Positions 28,762-36,958 of a stretch of 64,000 nucleotides of DNA are shown piece by piece. Both the position numbers and the translations under genes were made by a program. Under the pieces are notes generated by a model. It did not search any database, was not told the origin of the DNA, and was given only the letters and a program-made list of their open reading frames with translations. The DNA comes from JAGTVG01 sp964543195 (lineage in GTDB: Bacteria; Bacteroidota; Bacteroidia; Cytophagales; Cyclobacteriaceae). How positions within the stretch are numbered: the first letter of the stretch is position 1; the number at the start of each line of letters is the position of its first letter. Where the stretch lies: positions 1 through 64,000 of the forward strand of contig CAZIXF010000030.1 of the NCBI GenBank assembly GCA_964543195.1, read 5' to 3'.

Positions 28762-30000
28762 TCAACGATTAGTATCATTTAAAACATTTTCAAACAGCTC
28801 GACCTGTTTTCTGGCAATATCCTTCCAGTTATAATTTTTATCGACGAATTCCTTGGCTTTCGATGCCATCGACACCCTTTTTTCTTCCGGCCAGGAGGCT
28901 AGATCATCAAGTTTCTCCCGGATATTCTTTTCATCAAACTCAATTCTAACTCCCACACCGGCCTCAAACGCTTCCGGAAAATTACAACCTTCTGTGAAGA
29001 TGGGAATACAACCATGCGTCATGGCTTCGAGAATTGAAGTGGGAAAGCCCTCGGACTGGGAAGGCAGGATGAAGAAATCGGATTCCAGCAGTAATTTCTT
29101 TTTATCGGCGCCATATACTGGTCCTGTCAGGTTAATATTGGTATTTGGTGACCTGCGGTATGCGGTAGGCGGTAGGCGGTATGCAGATAATTCATTTTGA
29201 TTCGCGAATCGCGAAGCGCGAATCGTGCCGTCAGGCATCCCAAAGGGGGCGATTTTCGATTTTCCTTTCTTTATAATATTCTCAATTTTAATTCGCTCCC
29301 CTTCATCCGGCCCGGCAATGATCAGTTGATATCGCTCATCATCATTCAGTTTCGAAGAAAGCCAGGCCTTGACCAAAGGTAGCACACCTTTTTTATAATG
29401 AAGCCGGCTTAAAAACAGGAAAGTTGTGGGATCGTCAATGGGTCGATGGGTGGATAGGTTGATGCGATTTTCAGATTCCTGTTGAACAGATGAACGAATG
29501 AACGAATGAACGAGTGAACCCTCCACCGGCTCAATCCCATTTGGGATATGATGAACATTGGGAAACCATTTCTGAAGATTATGATATTCCGGCTTACCCA
29601 CCGCGATGAGCGCATCGGCATGTCCCAACCTGGCTTTTTCAAAAAGCTCAAAATATAGTTTCTTTTTCAGCCATTTCTGTTTCATCGACCAGGGCTCGAG
29701 CATGCCATGGGGAACGGCGATCCAAGGGAATCCGGCTTTTTTTGCCTGGTATCCCACTTTTGTGGCCCAGGACCAGGTACCGTGGGAGATGAGGATGGAG
29801 GATGGAAAGATTTTATCTGTAATGGACAATGAAGTATGGTTCCATTTTTTTATCTCGTCAGGGATCCCTAAATCAGATTCCGGAAACCAGATCTCTGGTT
29901 CATGACCCGATTCATATAGATGAGGAAAAGTAGCCAGGGCCACATTCCATACGCCATAGTTGATGCGGGAAATGTCGGAAATGAGGTGGACTACTTTCAA
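28762..30000 (-). CDS. GT4-family glycosyltransferase containing in-frame intergenic repeats
   Basis: This 412-residue GT-B protein carries FLFLSRLHYKKG, IIAGPDEGE, TGPVYGADKKKLL and the donor-site motif SEGFPTSILEAMTHGCIPI. The start is TTG 30000, directly after the stop of the polymerase gene (TAATTG). Three intergenic repeat families lie inside the frame: GGATGGAGGAT-type at about 29785-29812 (peptide SSILISH), GAACGAATGAAC-type at about 29485-29525 (VHSFIRSS), and TAGGCGG plus TCGCGAA units at about 29150-29228 (ASRFANQNELSAYRLPPTAYR). Each keeps the frame. The core motifs are intact, so the enzyme may still fold if the additions sit in loops; it may also be decaying. Confidence 0.85.
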   Translation of the reverse strand: MKVVHLISDISRINYGVWNVALATFPHLYESGHEPEIWFPESDLGIPDEIKKWNHTSLSITDKIFPSSILISHGTWSWATKVGYQAKKAGFPWIAVPHGMLEPWSMKQKWLKKKLYFELFEKARLGHADALIAVGKPEYHNLQKWFPNVHHIPNGIEPVEGSLVHSFIRSSVQQESENRINLSTHRPIDDPTTFLFLSRLHYKKGVLPLVKAWLSSKLNDDERYQLIIAGPDEGERIKIENIIKKGKSKIAPFGMPDGTIRASRFANQNELSAYRLPPTAYRRSPNTNINLTGPVYGADKKKLLLESDFFILPSQSEGFPTSILEAMTHGCIPIFTEGCNFPEAFEAGVGVRIEFDEKNIREKLDDLASWPEEKRVSMASKAKEFVDKNYNWKDIARKQVELFENVLNDTNR

Positions 30001-31365
30001 TTAAGTTTGGTAATGATGATAATCCTCTTCTCCCCTTCTCCTCATCTCCACGTACCTTCTTTTCTTCGCCTTCCTGTTCACCCACCAGATGATCACCAGG
30101 CAGGGACCGACGGTAAAGAAAAAATTCATGACAACTTGAGGTAGATAACCCCGGGAAATAACCACATACAGAAAACCGTTAGCCACGGCCAACATAACGA
30201 TGGCCAGTGGATTTTCCCTGTTCACCTTGTACCATAGCCATAGTTTTTTAGCGATCCAGCCCAGGATCAGGGAGCCGATGATGATCCCCCACCAGCCGAA
30301 AGCAAGGTAATATTCCCCGTAGTTCAGTACAGCCGCACCAATCCCCAGGTAGTTGTTGATCAGATACAGCCGGTTGATCGTCTCAATATAATCGCCTGAA
30401 GGTTTTTCAGGCCATAGCCGGCGCGGTACGGGGAAAACAATCGATTGAATAACCGGATCCCAACCTATATGCTCATGGATTTCTGGTACCTGCTCCATCA
30501 GCAGTCCGGTAGTCTGGAAAGTGATGGACTCACCCACTCCCTGCAAAAACAGATCCCAGTTGGTTTTTTCTTCCACCCGGGTTACATCCAGTCCCCGGCC
30601 GTATTGCCGTGCAGCTCCTACGAACCCCATAAAGGAGATAAACACAAAAGCAATCACCGCCAGGAAAACCAGGTTCGGCTTTCGCCGGTGGGCAATGTAC
30701 CAGGTTACCAGCAGGCTTAATGCCAGCAACACCACCCTGTACCGAAAGCCCGAGGAAAGGTAGAGCGACACGGCAATGAATACAGATCCCAGCAAGATCA
30801 GCAGATTACCCCGTTTTTTTATCCAGCCGTATAACAGGAAGCAGGAAGCGGGAATAAAGAAATTAATACCATACAGAAAATAATTTCTGAAAGCACCGCT
30901 GTAGCCAGTACGCATGTCGCCCGAACCCTCCAGAAAATCGAGCTGACCCAGCAGACCGGAACCGGCAATCAAGGCAAATGCCGCAAACCCAATGACAAAC
31001 AAGATCACCCCCATGGACCACATCCGGCTGTCATCCGGAATGGCAGAGATCATTGCCCGCGGCGAAATTTTTTGGGTGAGATTAAATCCAAGTATAATAC
31101 AAACGAATGACGCCGTTCCACCCAGCCAGGCATTCATCAGGTATGGCCGGTGGTTTACGGTATAGGCCCAGGTATTCCCTTCCATCACCGAGATCACCGG
31201 TCCCAGTACGAGATAATAGATATATACTACCGATACCAGCACCAGTGGCGACCAGGCCTGGTCATACTCCCGTTTGCGAAACTGTCCGGTGATGATCCTC
31301 AGGATCATGAAGGTGATCAGGGAAAGGATCAGCAGTTCGTTAATATGAAAAAGGGGTTCGTTCAT
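30001..31365 (-). CDS. Wzy-like O-antigen/oligosaccharide repeat-unit polymerase
   Basis: This 454-residue protein has about eleven to twelve membrane helices and a large central periplasmic loop at about residues 215-330 (GAARQYGRGLDVTRVEEKTNWDLF...WPEKPSGDYIE). The Arg-rich loop and the PxxxPExxxG region are typical of the oligosaccharide repeat-unit polymerase family. It would join lipid-linked units in the inner membrane. The tail (KAKKRRYVEMRRRGEEDYHHYQT) is encoded by a purine-rich stretch similar to the local minisatellites. Its stop is adjacent to the TTG start of the next gene. No Wzx flippase is present in the window, which is unexpected beside a Wzy. Confidence 0.82.
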   Translation of the reverse strand: MNEPLFHINELLILSLITFMILRIITGQFRKREYDQAWSPLVLVSVVYIYYLVLGPVISVMEGNTWAYTVNHRPYLMNAWLGGTASFVCIILGFNLTQKISPRAMISAIPDDSRMWSMGVILFVIGFAAFALIAGSGLLGQLDFLEGSGDMRTGYSGAFRNYFLYGINFFIPASCFLLYGWIKKRGNLLILLGSVFIAVSLYLSSGFRYRVVLLALSLLVTWYIAHRRKPNLVFLAVIAFVFISFMGFVGAARQYGRGLDVTRVEEKTNWDLFLQGVGESITFQTTGLLMEQVPEIHEHIGWDPVIQSIVFPVPRRLWPEKPSGDYIETINRLYLINNYLGIGAAVLNYGEYYLAFGWWGIIIGSLILGWIAKKLWLWYKVNRENPLAIVMLAVANGFLYVVISRGYLPQVVMNFFFTVGPCLVIIWWVNRKAKKRRYVEMRRRGEEDYHHYQT

Positions 31366-31457
31366 TTCAAAACGGTGGGTTTTAAGCCCGCCCTTATGCT
31401 GCTTCTTTCAACTGTACTTAAGTGTTTCATAGGATGGATTGTAAACTCGTCCTGCGG

Positions 31458-32690
31458 TCATGCATAACAAAATAAACCTGAAATCAAATTCCGGTTATAT
31501 TTATTGTTCATTCCTCCTTCACGGTATAATTGAACAATTGTTTTCAAACCATTGGTAAATGTACCTAAATCCCATGCCTTGATCTTAATTGAGGATTGCT
31601 CACCCATTTTTTTTCTGATCTCATCATCCATCATGGTTTCCATTGCCTCCATCAGGCTTCCGGGATCATCCGGATCAACGATTAATCCGTTCACGCCGTT
31701 GTCTACAAGGTCGGCTACGCAACCGCAATTTTCTGAAACAATTACCGGTAATCCGCAGGCCATGGCCTCATTGACCACCAGCCCCCATTGATCATAAAAG
31801 GAAGGCAGGATCTGGGCAATTGCATTTGCATAAAAGTAAGGAATCTCATCATATTGTATAAAACCGAATTGAAATATTTTCTCCTTTAATCCTGTGGCTT
31901 CGATTACCTGATCAATCTTCTGCTTCCACTCCCCGTTTCCCAACAGTACCAGAGAAGGCGTTTGATTTCCATTATTATTGTCGATATACGCAGCATATGC
32001 CCTTATCAACCCGGGAATATTTTTTTTAGACACGTACCTGCTGACACACAGAAAATACCGTTCGGGGAGAGGATATTTTTCTTTCAAGTACGGATCGTTC
32101 TTCAATTTTTGAGAAGTGATATAAAAATACGCATTATCCACCACATCCCAGGCGGTGAAAATCCTTCCGGAGTGCATACCCAGTTTTTCGATATATTTCC
32201 GGCTTCGTGTTCCCGCCACCAGGGCAGCCGAATAATTTTTCAGGATCTGTTTTTTTAGCCATTCGAGGAGCCGGTAGCGTTTCACATCGGTTTCGGTACT
32301 GTCGGAGATCACGGCACAGGGGATATTCCGTTTACCGGCCCAGAGCAAGGCCGCATGGTATTCGGCATCGGCCCAACCGGTGGTTACAACTATATCCGGT
32401 TCTATGCCGGCAAGGATGTCATAGATCAATTTTTTCAACTTCCTTCCCCGCCAGCCTTTTTCAGGATCGGGAGAAGGGGGGAGGGAGAGAATGTTATAAT
32501 TTTGTATTGATTCGCGATTCGCGATTCGCGATTCTTGATTCGCGAATTCTCTCCTCCAGGGATACTCCTCGCTCCCCGGCCGGGTTTCCACCACATGCAG
32601 ATCGAGTTCTTTGCCGGCGTGGTTGAACCGGGCATGGTGATAGGGGCCGGTGCGGCGGAGAAGCAGGGCGATTCGGGGTTTTTTAGTCAA
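31458..32690 (-). CDS. GT4-family glycosyltransferase with a repeat insertion near the N-terminus
   Basis: This 410-residue GT-B enzyme has PRIALLLRRTGPYHHARFNH, IVVTTGWADAEYHAALLWA, FLCVSRYVSKKN, VLLGNGEWKQKI, FGFIQYDEIPYFY and YDQWGLVVNEAMACGLPVI. The start is TTG 32690. Residues from about 48 (FANQESRIANRES) are encoded by GAATCGCGAATC repeats at about 32505-32550, in frame, followed by a purine-rich stretch giving LPPSPDPEKGW. A truncated copy of the first 47 residues lies at 35371-35520 and breaks at the same place. The gene is intact otherwise; the sugar specificity is unknown. Confidence 0.85.
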   Translation of the reverse strand: MTKKPRIALLLRRTGPYHHARFNHAGKELDLHVVETRPGSEEYPWRREFANQESRIANRESIQNYNILSLPPSPDPEKGWRGRKLKKLIYDILAGIEPDIVVTTGWADAEYHAALLWAGKRNIPCAVISDSTETDVKRYRLLEWLKKQILKNYSAALVAGTRSRKYIEKLGMHSGRIFTAWDVVDNAYFYITSQKLKNDPYLKEKYPLPERYFLCVSRYVSKKNIPGLIRAYAAYIDNNNGNQTPSLVLLGNGEWKQKIDQVIEATGLKEKIFQFGFIQYDEIPYFYANAIAQILPSFYDQWGLVVNEAMACGLPVIVSENCGCVADLVDNGVNGLIVDPDDPGSLMEAMETMMDDEIRKKMGEQSSIKIKAWDLGTFTNGLKTIVQLYREGGMNNKYNRNLISGLFCYA

Positions 32691-32699
32691 CTTGGAATC

Positions 32700-32900
32700 T
32701 TGATTGTTGATTGGTTATTTGAAAGGATGATTTTTGAAGTATGATGTAGGAAGTAAGAAGTAAGTAGTAGGCGGCAGGGCTTCGCTTAAGACTTCTGCGA
32801 ACAAAGCAGCAGGTAAAATACAGTAGGCAATTGGCAATGCCTATTGGGTAGGTATAGCCACTGCATGCCAGCATGGTTAATTGATTTCCGAATTTAAGGG
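32700..32900. repeat. GAAGTAAGAAGTAAG and related short repeats
   Basis: The gap between the glycosyltransferase and the HEPN gene holds GAAGTATGATGTAGGAAGTAAG repeats, then TAGTAGGCGGCAGGGCTTCG and a short palindrome-like GGCAATTGGCAATGCC. The same GAAGTAAG family precedes each palindrome at 33.7, 34.6 and 35.3 kb. No gene is visible. Confidence 0.7.
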
Positions 32901-32923
32901 CATATGTTGTAATGGTGCACAGG

Positions 32924-33256
32924 TTATTTCAATAGATTATTTACTTCTTCCTTCAAAACAGGTATATGCCTTACAATAGTTCCCCATACAATCTCATCAT
33001 CAACCTTATCATATCCATGAATAACCCGGTTTCTCATCCCAATGATCTGTTTTTTATAGGAAATATTAATTTCAGGATTCATTTTATCTATTTTATCCAT
33101 GGCTTCTCCCATAATTTCCAATTCCCTTTCGACCGCCCGGCGAAGCATTTTGTTACTTTTATATAAATTAAAATCCGTTATTTCTTCTAAAAAGCCCTCA
33201 ATTGATAATATAGATTCCATTATATCGACAAGATATTTCTTTATTTCATTTCTCAT
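32924..33256 (-). CDS. HEPN-domain RNase toxin, DUF86/HepT-like
   Basis: This 110-residue all-helical protein has the RNase signature R-x4-H-x-Y as RNRVIHGY near residue 75. It is the toxin partner of the MNT nucleotidyltransferase encoded just upstream. In HepT/MntA systems the toxin cleaves RNA and is silenced when the antitoxin adenylylates the Tyr of this motif. The two genes overlap by 11 bases, a normal arrangement. All key residues are present, so the pair looks functional. Confidence 0.92.
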   Translation of the reverse strand: MRNEIKKYLVDIMESILSIEGFLEEITDFNLYKSNKMLRRAVERELEIMGEAMDKIDKMNPEINISYKKQIIGMRNRVIHGYDKVDDEIVWGTIVRHIPVLKEEVNNLLK

Positions 33257-33548
33257 ATATTAAAGATTTGGTTCGATTAATGGTATCTATAAAATATGGA
33301 TTAGATAAGGATTTATCCGTTATAAGATCAACCGGCCTTTGAAATAATTCTTCAAATCTATCTGCCAGAATAAAATAATTATCAGCATAATCGCTATAGT
33401 CCATGGGATCAAAAGAAATCAGCAAATCAATATCACTAGATTCGTTGAATTCATCGGTCAGTGTCGAGCCGAAAACATACAACTCCCGGACATTATATTT
33501 TTTACACAATTCTTTGATCTTATCGATATTTTTATCGATTACATTCAT
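33246..33548 (-). CDS. MNT-family nucleotidyltransferase antitoxin, MntA-like
   Basis: This 100-residue minimal nucleotidyltransferase has the catalytic GS-x10-DxD pattern: FGSTLTDEFNESSDIDLLI near residues 26-44. It probably adenylylates and neutralises the overlapping HEPN toxin. ATG 33548. A palindrome-containing repeat (33723-33748) lies upstream. A paralogue lies at 34762-35067 with the same N-terminal pattern (IDKIKELCKKYNV versus IDHIKELCNKHNV). Confidence 0.92.
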   Translation of the reverse strand: MNVIDKNIDKIKELCKKYNVRELYVFGSTLTDEFNESSDIDLLISFDPMDYSDYADNYFILADRFEELFQRPVDLITDKSLSNPYFIDTINRTKSLIYEK

Positions 33549-33579
33549 GATCTAAATTTACAAAGAAATTGGCATAGAT

Positions 33580-33800
33580 GAAGGTTGCCAGTTACCAAAT
33601 ATGAGGCAGGCATTGCTATAATTATCTCCAAATTACCTAAGTGATAGTGATAAATGCTACAAGTTAAGAAGTAAGATGTAAGAAGTAAGAAGTAAGATAG
33701 GGAGTGCCTCTTACCTTTTTCAATCACCGTAGCCTTGGCGAAGGTGATCTATCTCCTACCTCCTACTTCCTACCGCCTTTGGATCACCTCCAGTTATCAT
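33580..33800. repeat. Palindrome cassette border, copy 1
   Basis: GAAGTAAGAAGTAAG units (33665-33698) precede GGGAGTGCCTCTTACC, the 26-bp palindrome ATCACC...GGTGAT at 33723-33748 with loop GTAGCCTTGGCGAA, then CTATCTCCTACCTCC. The outer parts (AAGTAAGATAGGGAG and CTATCTCCTACCTCC) are roughly complementary, so the whole unit can fold. The rest of the gap holds nothing coding. Confidence 0.75.
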
Positions 33801-33857
33801 CCAATTGATTGATCACAGTATCTTTAAAAACTCTCTCTGCCTTATTTATTATCCATA

Positions 33858-34166
33858 TCAGGCAAAGTGTTGAGATATTTCACCCCTGATAGAGTCGGGA
33901 TCCTGTCTATTATCAATTATTGTAATGATTTCAATTTCCTCCTGCACAATCCTGTAAAATAACGATGTTTGTTTTGAAAATAACACATTTATAAATTCCC
34001 CCAAATTCCTGGGATTTAAGGTTGCTTTCAGGAAATTCGGATATCCTCTTGATGGATAATTCTATTCTTTTCAGGAATTTATCTTTAGAGGATTTACCCC
34101 ATTCAGCTTCCAGATAATTAATAATACAAGTTTAAACTCAGCAAGCGGGGAAAGAAAAACATTCAT
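33858..34166 (-). pseudogene. RelE/ParE-family toxin gene broken by frameshifts
   Basis: The frame opens MNVFLSPLAEFKL at ATG 34166, which overlaps the antitoxin stop (ATGA). After a shift it continues NYLEAEWGKSSKDKF, KRIELSIKRISEFPE and SQEFGGIYKCVIF. After a second shift near 33955 it ends RIVQEEIEIITIIDNRQDP...ISQHFA. Together these give a complete RelE/ParE toxin of about 100 residues, so two small indels have inactivated it. The intact upstream gene is its antitoxin. The frames were joined by eye. Confidence 0.82.
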
Positions 34167-34381
34167 GTAACTTTTTTAAGGAAATCATCGAATGATACTC
34201 GTTGTCCCTCATTTAATTGCTGAATTCCTAATTTGAGTTCTTCTTTTTGATCTTCGGACAGAGTTGACCAGAAATCACCAGTCTCTTGAACCAGTAAATC
34301 CTTAATTTTCTCAATTAATGCAGGATTATCAATATTGAGAATGAGTTTTGTTAATTCGATTTTTAGGGATTGAATGTCCAT
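34163..34381 (-). CDS. Antitoxin of the broken RelE/ParE pair
   Basis: This 72-residue acidic protein (MDIQSLKIELTKLILNIDNP...) has a helical N-terminal part and a C-terminal FWSTLSEDQKEELKLGIQQL...SFDDFLKK, the usual layout of Bacteroidota RelB-type addiction-module antitoxins. It starts at ATG 34381; a GTG two codons upstream is possible. It overlaps the toxin start by ATGA. With the toxin broken it should no longer be under selection as an antidote, yet its frame is intact, which suggests a recent break or a role against another toxin. Confidence 0.8.
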   Translation of the reverse strand: MDIQSLKIELTKLILNIDNPALIEKIKDLLVQETGDFWSTLSEDQKEELKLGIQQLNEGQRVSFDDFLKKVT

Positions 34382-34439
34382 AACCACACTTTATACAAAA
34401 ATACTAATCTATGGTGAATTTATTGAAAGAAATAGGATA

Positions 34440-34690
34440 TATAAGGTAAGAAGTAGGAGGTAGGAAGTAAGTTCCTCCATTGCCATGCAATTTCATTACT
34501 ACAGATAACAGAGAGTAATTATTTTTGTCCAAGAAAGAATTTATTAAAAACAAAAAAACTATTGACTGAAAATCAATATGTTGTCAAAAGTGTTATATGA
34601 TAGAAGTAAGATAGGGGAGTGCCTCTTACCATTTTCAATCACCGTAGCCTTGGCGAAGGTGATCTATCTCCTGATTCCAGCTACATATAA
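34440..34690. repeat. Palindrome cassette border, copy 2
   Basis: GTAAGAAGTAGGAGGTAGGAAG units at 34446-34472 are followed by an AT-rich stretch with no gene. Then comes GATAGAAGTAAGATAGGGG, GAGTGCCTCTTACC, the palindrome ATCACC...GGTGAT at 34638-34663, and CTATCTCCTG. It is nearly identical to copy 1 over about 55 bases. The remaining 34691-34761 is AT-rich with nothing seen. Confidence 0.75.
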
Positions 34691-34761
34691 TTTTCAGATC
34701 ACTAAATCAGTTTAATTGCTTAAATGTTTTTCAACTTCTCCTTTTAATATCATACAGGCAT

Positions 34762-35067
34762 TTATACACTATTTCGTTCATAAACCAGTTTCTTATCTCT
34801 GTCAATAATTTTTCTGAAAACAGGATTTCTTATAGCTTGATTTTCAACTAAATCGACTGGCAGGTTTAATAATTTCTCGAGTTTTTCTTTAAAATCCATA
34901 TAATTATCGAAATAATGCCTTAGATCAACCTGACCGAATTGTATTAACATATCAATATCGCTGGATTTATTGAATCTATCACTTAATACTGAACCAAAAA
35001 CATATAATTTCTGCACATTATGTTTGTTACATAATTCCTTTATATGATCAATATTTTTTTCAATCAT
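34762..35067 (-). CDS. MNT-family nucleotidyltransferase, without its HEPN partner
   Basis: This 101-residue protein has FGSVLSDRFNKSSDIDMLIQF, the GS-x10-DxD active site, and PVDLVENQAIRNPVF near the C-terminus. It is a paralogue of the gene at 33246-33548. No HEPN reading frame follows in the 370 bases downstream, where the palindrome repeat begins, so the toxin half is missing. ATG 35067 is preferred over GTG 35073. It may be a leftover of a decayed pair or act on the neighbouring HEPN toxin. Confidence 0.85.
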   Translation of the reverse strand: MIEKNIDHIKELCNKHNVQKLYVFGSVLSDRFNKSSDIDMLIQFGQVDLRHYFDNYMDFKEKLEKLLNLPVDLVENQAIRNPVFRKIIDRDKKLVYERNSV

Positions 35068-35259
35068 GTTCACCGGACAAATTTATTAAATATTTACTCT
35101 TCGGGCTATCTGTTTTATGCCGTTTGTTCCGGAAAGGAAGGAGCCAAAAAGAATTCAATTCTTAAATATGCTATTATCTATATCCCAATGCTCCTGCATT
35201 ATAATAAAAACAGGACATTCAGGTACCAAAATGAATAAATAATCAAAAGATCCCGGAAT

Positions 35260-35380
35260 AAATCCGGGAATAGCTCTCTCTTCCTGAACCGGGACGGATT
35301 TTGAAGTAAGAAGTAAGATGTAAGATATAGGATTGCCTCTTTCAATCACCGTAGCCAAAGCGAAGGTGATCTATCTCCTA
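35260..35380. repeat. Palindrome cassette border, copy 3
   Basis: GAAGTAAGAAGTAAGATGTAAG at 35302-35323 precedes ATTGCCTCTTTC, the palindrome ATCACC...GGTGAT at 35345-35370 (loop GTAGCCAAAGCGAA) and CTATCTCCTACCTC. A small hairpin TCCCGGAATAAATCCGGGA lies just before it near 35250. The interval 35068-35240 contains no gene that can be recognised. Confidence 0.72.
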
Positions 35381-35520
35381 CCTCTTTCCCAGGGATACTC
35401 CTCGCTGCCGGGGCGGGTTTCCACCACATGCAGGTCCAGTTCTTTGCCGGCATGGTTAAACCGGGCATGGTGATAAGGACCGATGCGGCGGAGAAGAAGG
35501 GCGATTTTTATTGAACCGGG
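35371..35520 (-). pseudogene. N-terminal fragment duplicating the glycosyltransferase at 31458-32690
   Basis: The frame reads KIALLLRRIGPYHHARFNH, then AGKELDLHVVETRPGSEEYPW and stops in the cassette repeat. It matches residues 5-46 of the GT4 gene at 31458-32690 almost exactly, including at the DNA level. Only the N-terminal 42 or so residues remain. The break falls where the full-length copy carries its GAATCGCG repeat insertion. The two copies are in the same orientation and bracket the toxin-antitoxin island. The interval 35521-35714 holds AT-rich sequence and GACTGAAGACC-type short repeats. Confidence 0.85.
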
Positions 35521-35714
35521 CAATATATGATAATTTGATACTAAACACGTAATAAAAGTACGTGCCGATATTGTTAAACAATAAATGAAAGAAAAAGACT
35601 AAAGACAGAAATCCTGAGACTGAAGACCAAAAAACAGACAAGAAACGATTGATTGCCAGCAGTGGCAACACCTGGATTCTTAACGGGATACAGCGAAATT
35701 CTTCATGTTAATAA

Positions 35715-36590
35715 TCAATATTTATTATAATTATTTATTAATTCCTTTCTTGAATATATGGTATTTTGTCCACCCTCATTAATTTTTTTCAGAAATTCTA
35801 GTTTTTTGTTTTTCACATTATAACCACAAGGTAAAAAACCGTAAGATGAAAGCAGATCTTCCAATTGACGAAGTTTAGGATGATTATAGTTGGCCCATCG
35901 AAAGGTTTCAATAATTATAGCTTTTAACTTACCATTCGATAAAATTTTATCAGCCCCCTTTAACACTTCCAATTCATGACCTTCTACGTCAATCTTGATC
36001 AATTTAGGAATTTCATCGATTATGTCATTCAACCTTTTTACCTGGATCATTTGAGTCAACCCTTTATAATAATCATTATCATGCAAGACATGATTTCCCG
36101 TATCCAAATCTGCAGTAAAATTCAGATATCCCTCCGAAGAACTGATACCTAATTGATAAATTTCGATATTTGAGTTTTTTTCATTCAATTTAATATTTTC
36201 CTGAAGAAGTTCATATGTTGAAGGAACAGGTTCAAATGCTTTAACTTTTGCACCTGTACCGGATAATAAAATTGACCAGCCTCCAATATTTGCACCTATA
36301 TCAACAAACAAATCTCCTTTTTCCAACATATCCAATGAGAATAATTGTTCTTCATAATCCGGAAGATCAAAATAATAATAACCTGTGCTACCATGATGAC
36401 CTTTATAAATCCATATTTTTGTTCCTGTAAGGGTTTCATAAAGCTTGGGTGAATTTTTAACTATTCCCCGAAGATGAAAAAATAATAATCGATAAAATGA
36501 TCTTAAAGGATATTTTTGTGCAACAGGATGTGAAAAATAGTTTTTAATTATCTTTCCAACTTTATTCAATTTCAACTTTTTATTTTTCAT
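35715..36590 (-). CDS. FkbM-family SAM-dependent methyltransferase
   Basis: This 291-residue class I methyltransferase has motif I as LFVDIGANIGGWS near residue 95, KAFEPVPSTYELL (motif II) and LIKIDVEGHELEVLKG near 200, the FkbM signature. It then has IIETFRWANYNHPKL and a C-terminal GGQNTIYSR. It would O-methylate a sugar of the glycan using S-adenosylmethionine. It is a close paralogue of the gene at 41650-42504 (shared TADLDTGN, EGGQNTIY). Its ATG overlaps the stop of a glycosyltransferase remnant (TAATG). Confidence 0.9.
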   Translation of the reverse strand: MKNKKLKLNKVGKIIKNYFSHPVAQKYPLRSFYRLLFFHLRGIVKNSPKLYETLTGTKIWIYKGHHGSTGYYYFDLPDYEEQLFSLDMLEKGDLFVDIGANIGGWSILLSGTGAKVKAFEPVPSTYELLQENIKLNEKNSNIEIYQLGISSSEGYLNFTADLDTGNHVLHDNDYYKGLTQMIQVKRLNDIIDEIPKLIKIDVEGHELEVLKGADKILSNGKLKAIIIETFRWANYNHPKLRQLEDLLSSYGFLPCGYNVKNKKLEFLKKINEGGQNTIYSRKELINNYNKY

Positions 36591-36660
36591 TAGGATCGGA
36601 TATTCATCACAGCTAGATAATTCCTCATAATCCTTTCCGAAGTGAAGGAAAAAGCATCCT
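36590..36660 (-). pseudogene. C-terminal remnant of a GT4 glycosyltransferase
   Basis: The frame DAFSFTSERIMRNYLAVMNI ends at TAA overlapping the FkbM start. It matches the end of the GT4 protein at 36959-38065 (YASSFTPERMMREYLSVVGL). Only about 22 codons are left. The remnant shows that a glycosyltransferase once ended here and was coupled to the methyltransferase gene. Confidence 0.75.
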
Positions 36661-36958
36661 CCACTCTGAGTGCCCCGGTTTATTTCTCAGGGCTAGTAAA
36701 AATTCAGAAAATAAATTATATGCAAAAAATAGTTTAATTTCAAAACAGCAGGGACGTATCGCCTGTCCCTACTGAAATGCGGGAAAGAGTGGAGTTCAAA
36801 ACTATCAATTATTTTGAATTTTTCTCCTCAACCCTCCCTTCCCCGTGGCTGAGGTCCATAGCAAGTACGAGACCAGGTATGGGGGCAAGAGATATAATCC
36901 TCTTTTCGTCTGATCACTCAGGTAGGAAGGAGGGAAGAGTGGAGCATAGATCAATTAG
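36661..36958. other. Non-coding gap with a small palindrome and imperfect repeats
   Basis: Apart from CAGGGACGTATCGCCTGTCCCTACTG (36749-36774), a small hairpin of a common intergenic type, there are two related purine-rich blocks: GGGAAAGAGTGGAG near 36780 and GGGAAGAGTGGAG near 36930. They may mark the ends of the deletion that removed the glycosyltransferase. No gene is seen; a 158-codon + strand frame overlaps the next gene antisense. Confidence 0.6.

Noticed and set aside
32700..35380. Integron cassette array
   Set aside because: No integrase, and the palindromes lack recognisable attC core boxes; only the general layout is similar, so it is kept as a hypothesis and not annotated.
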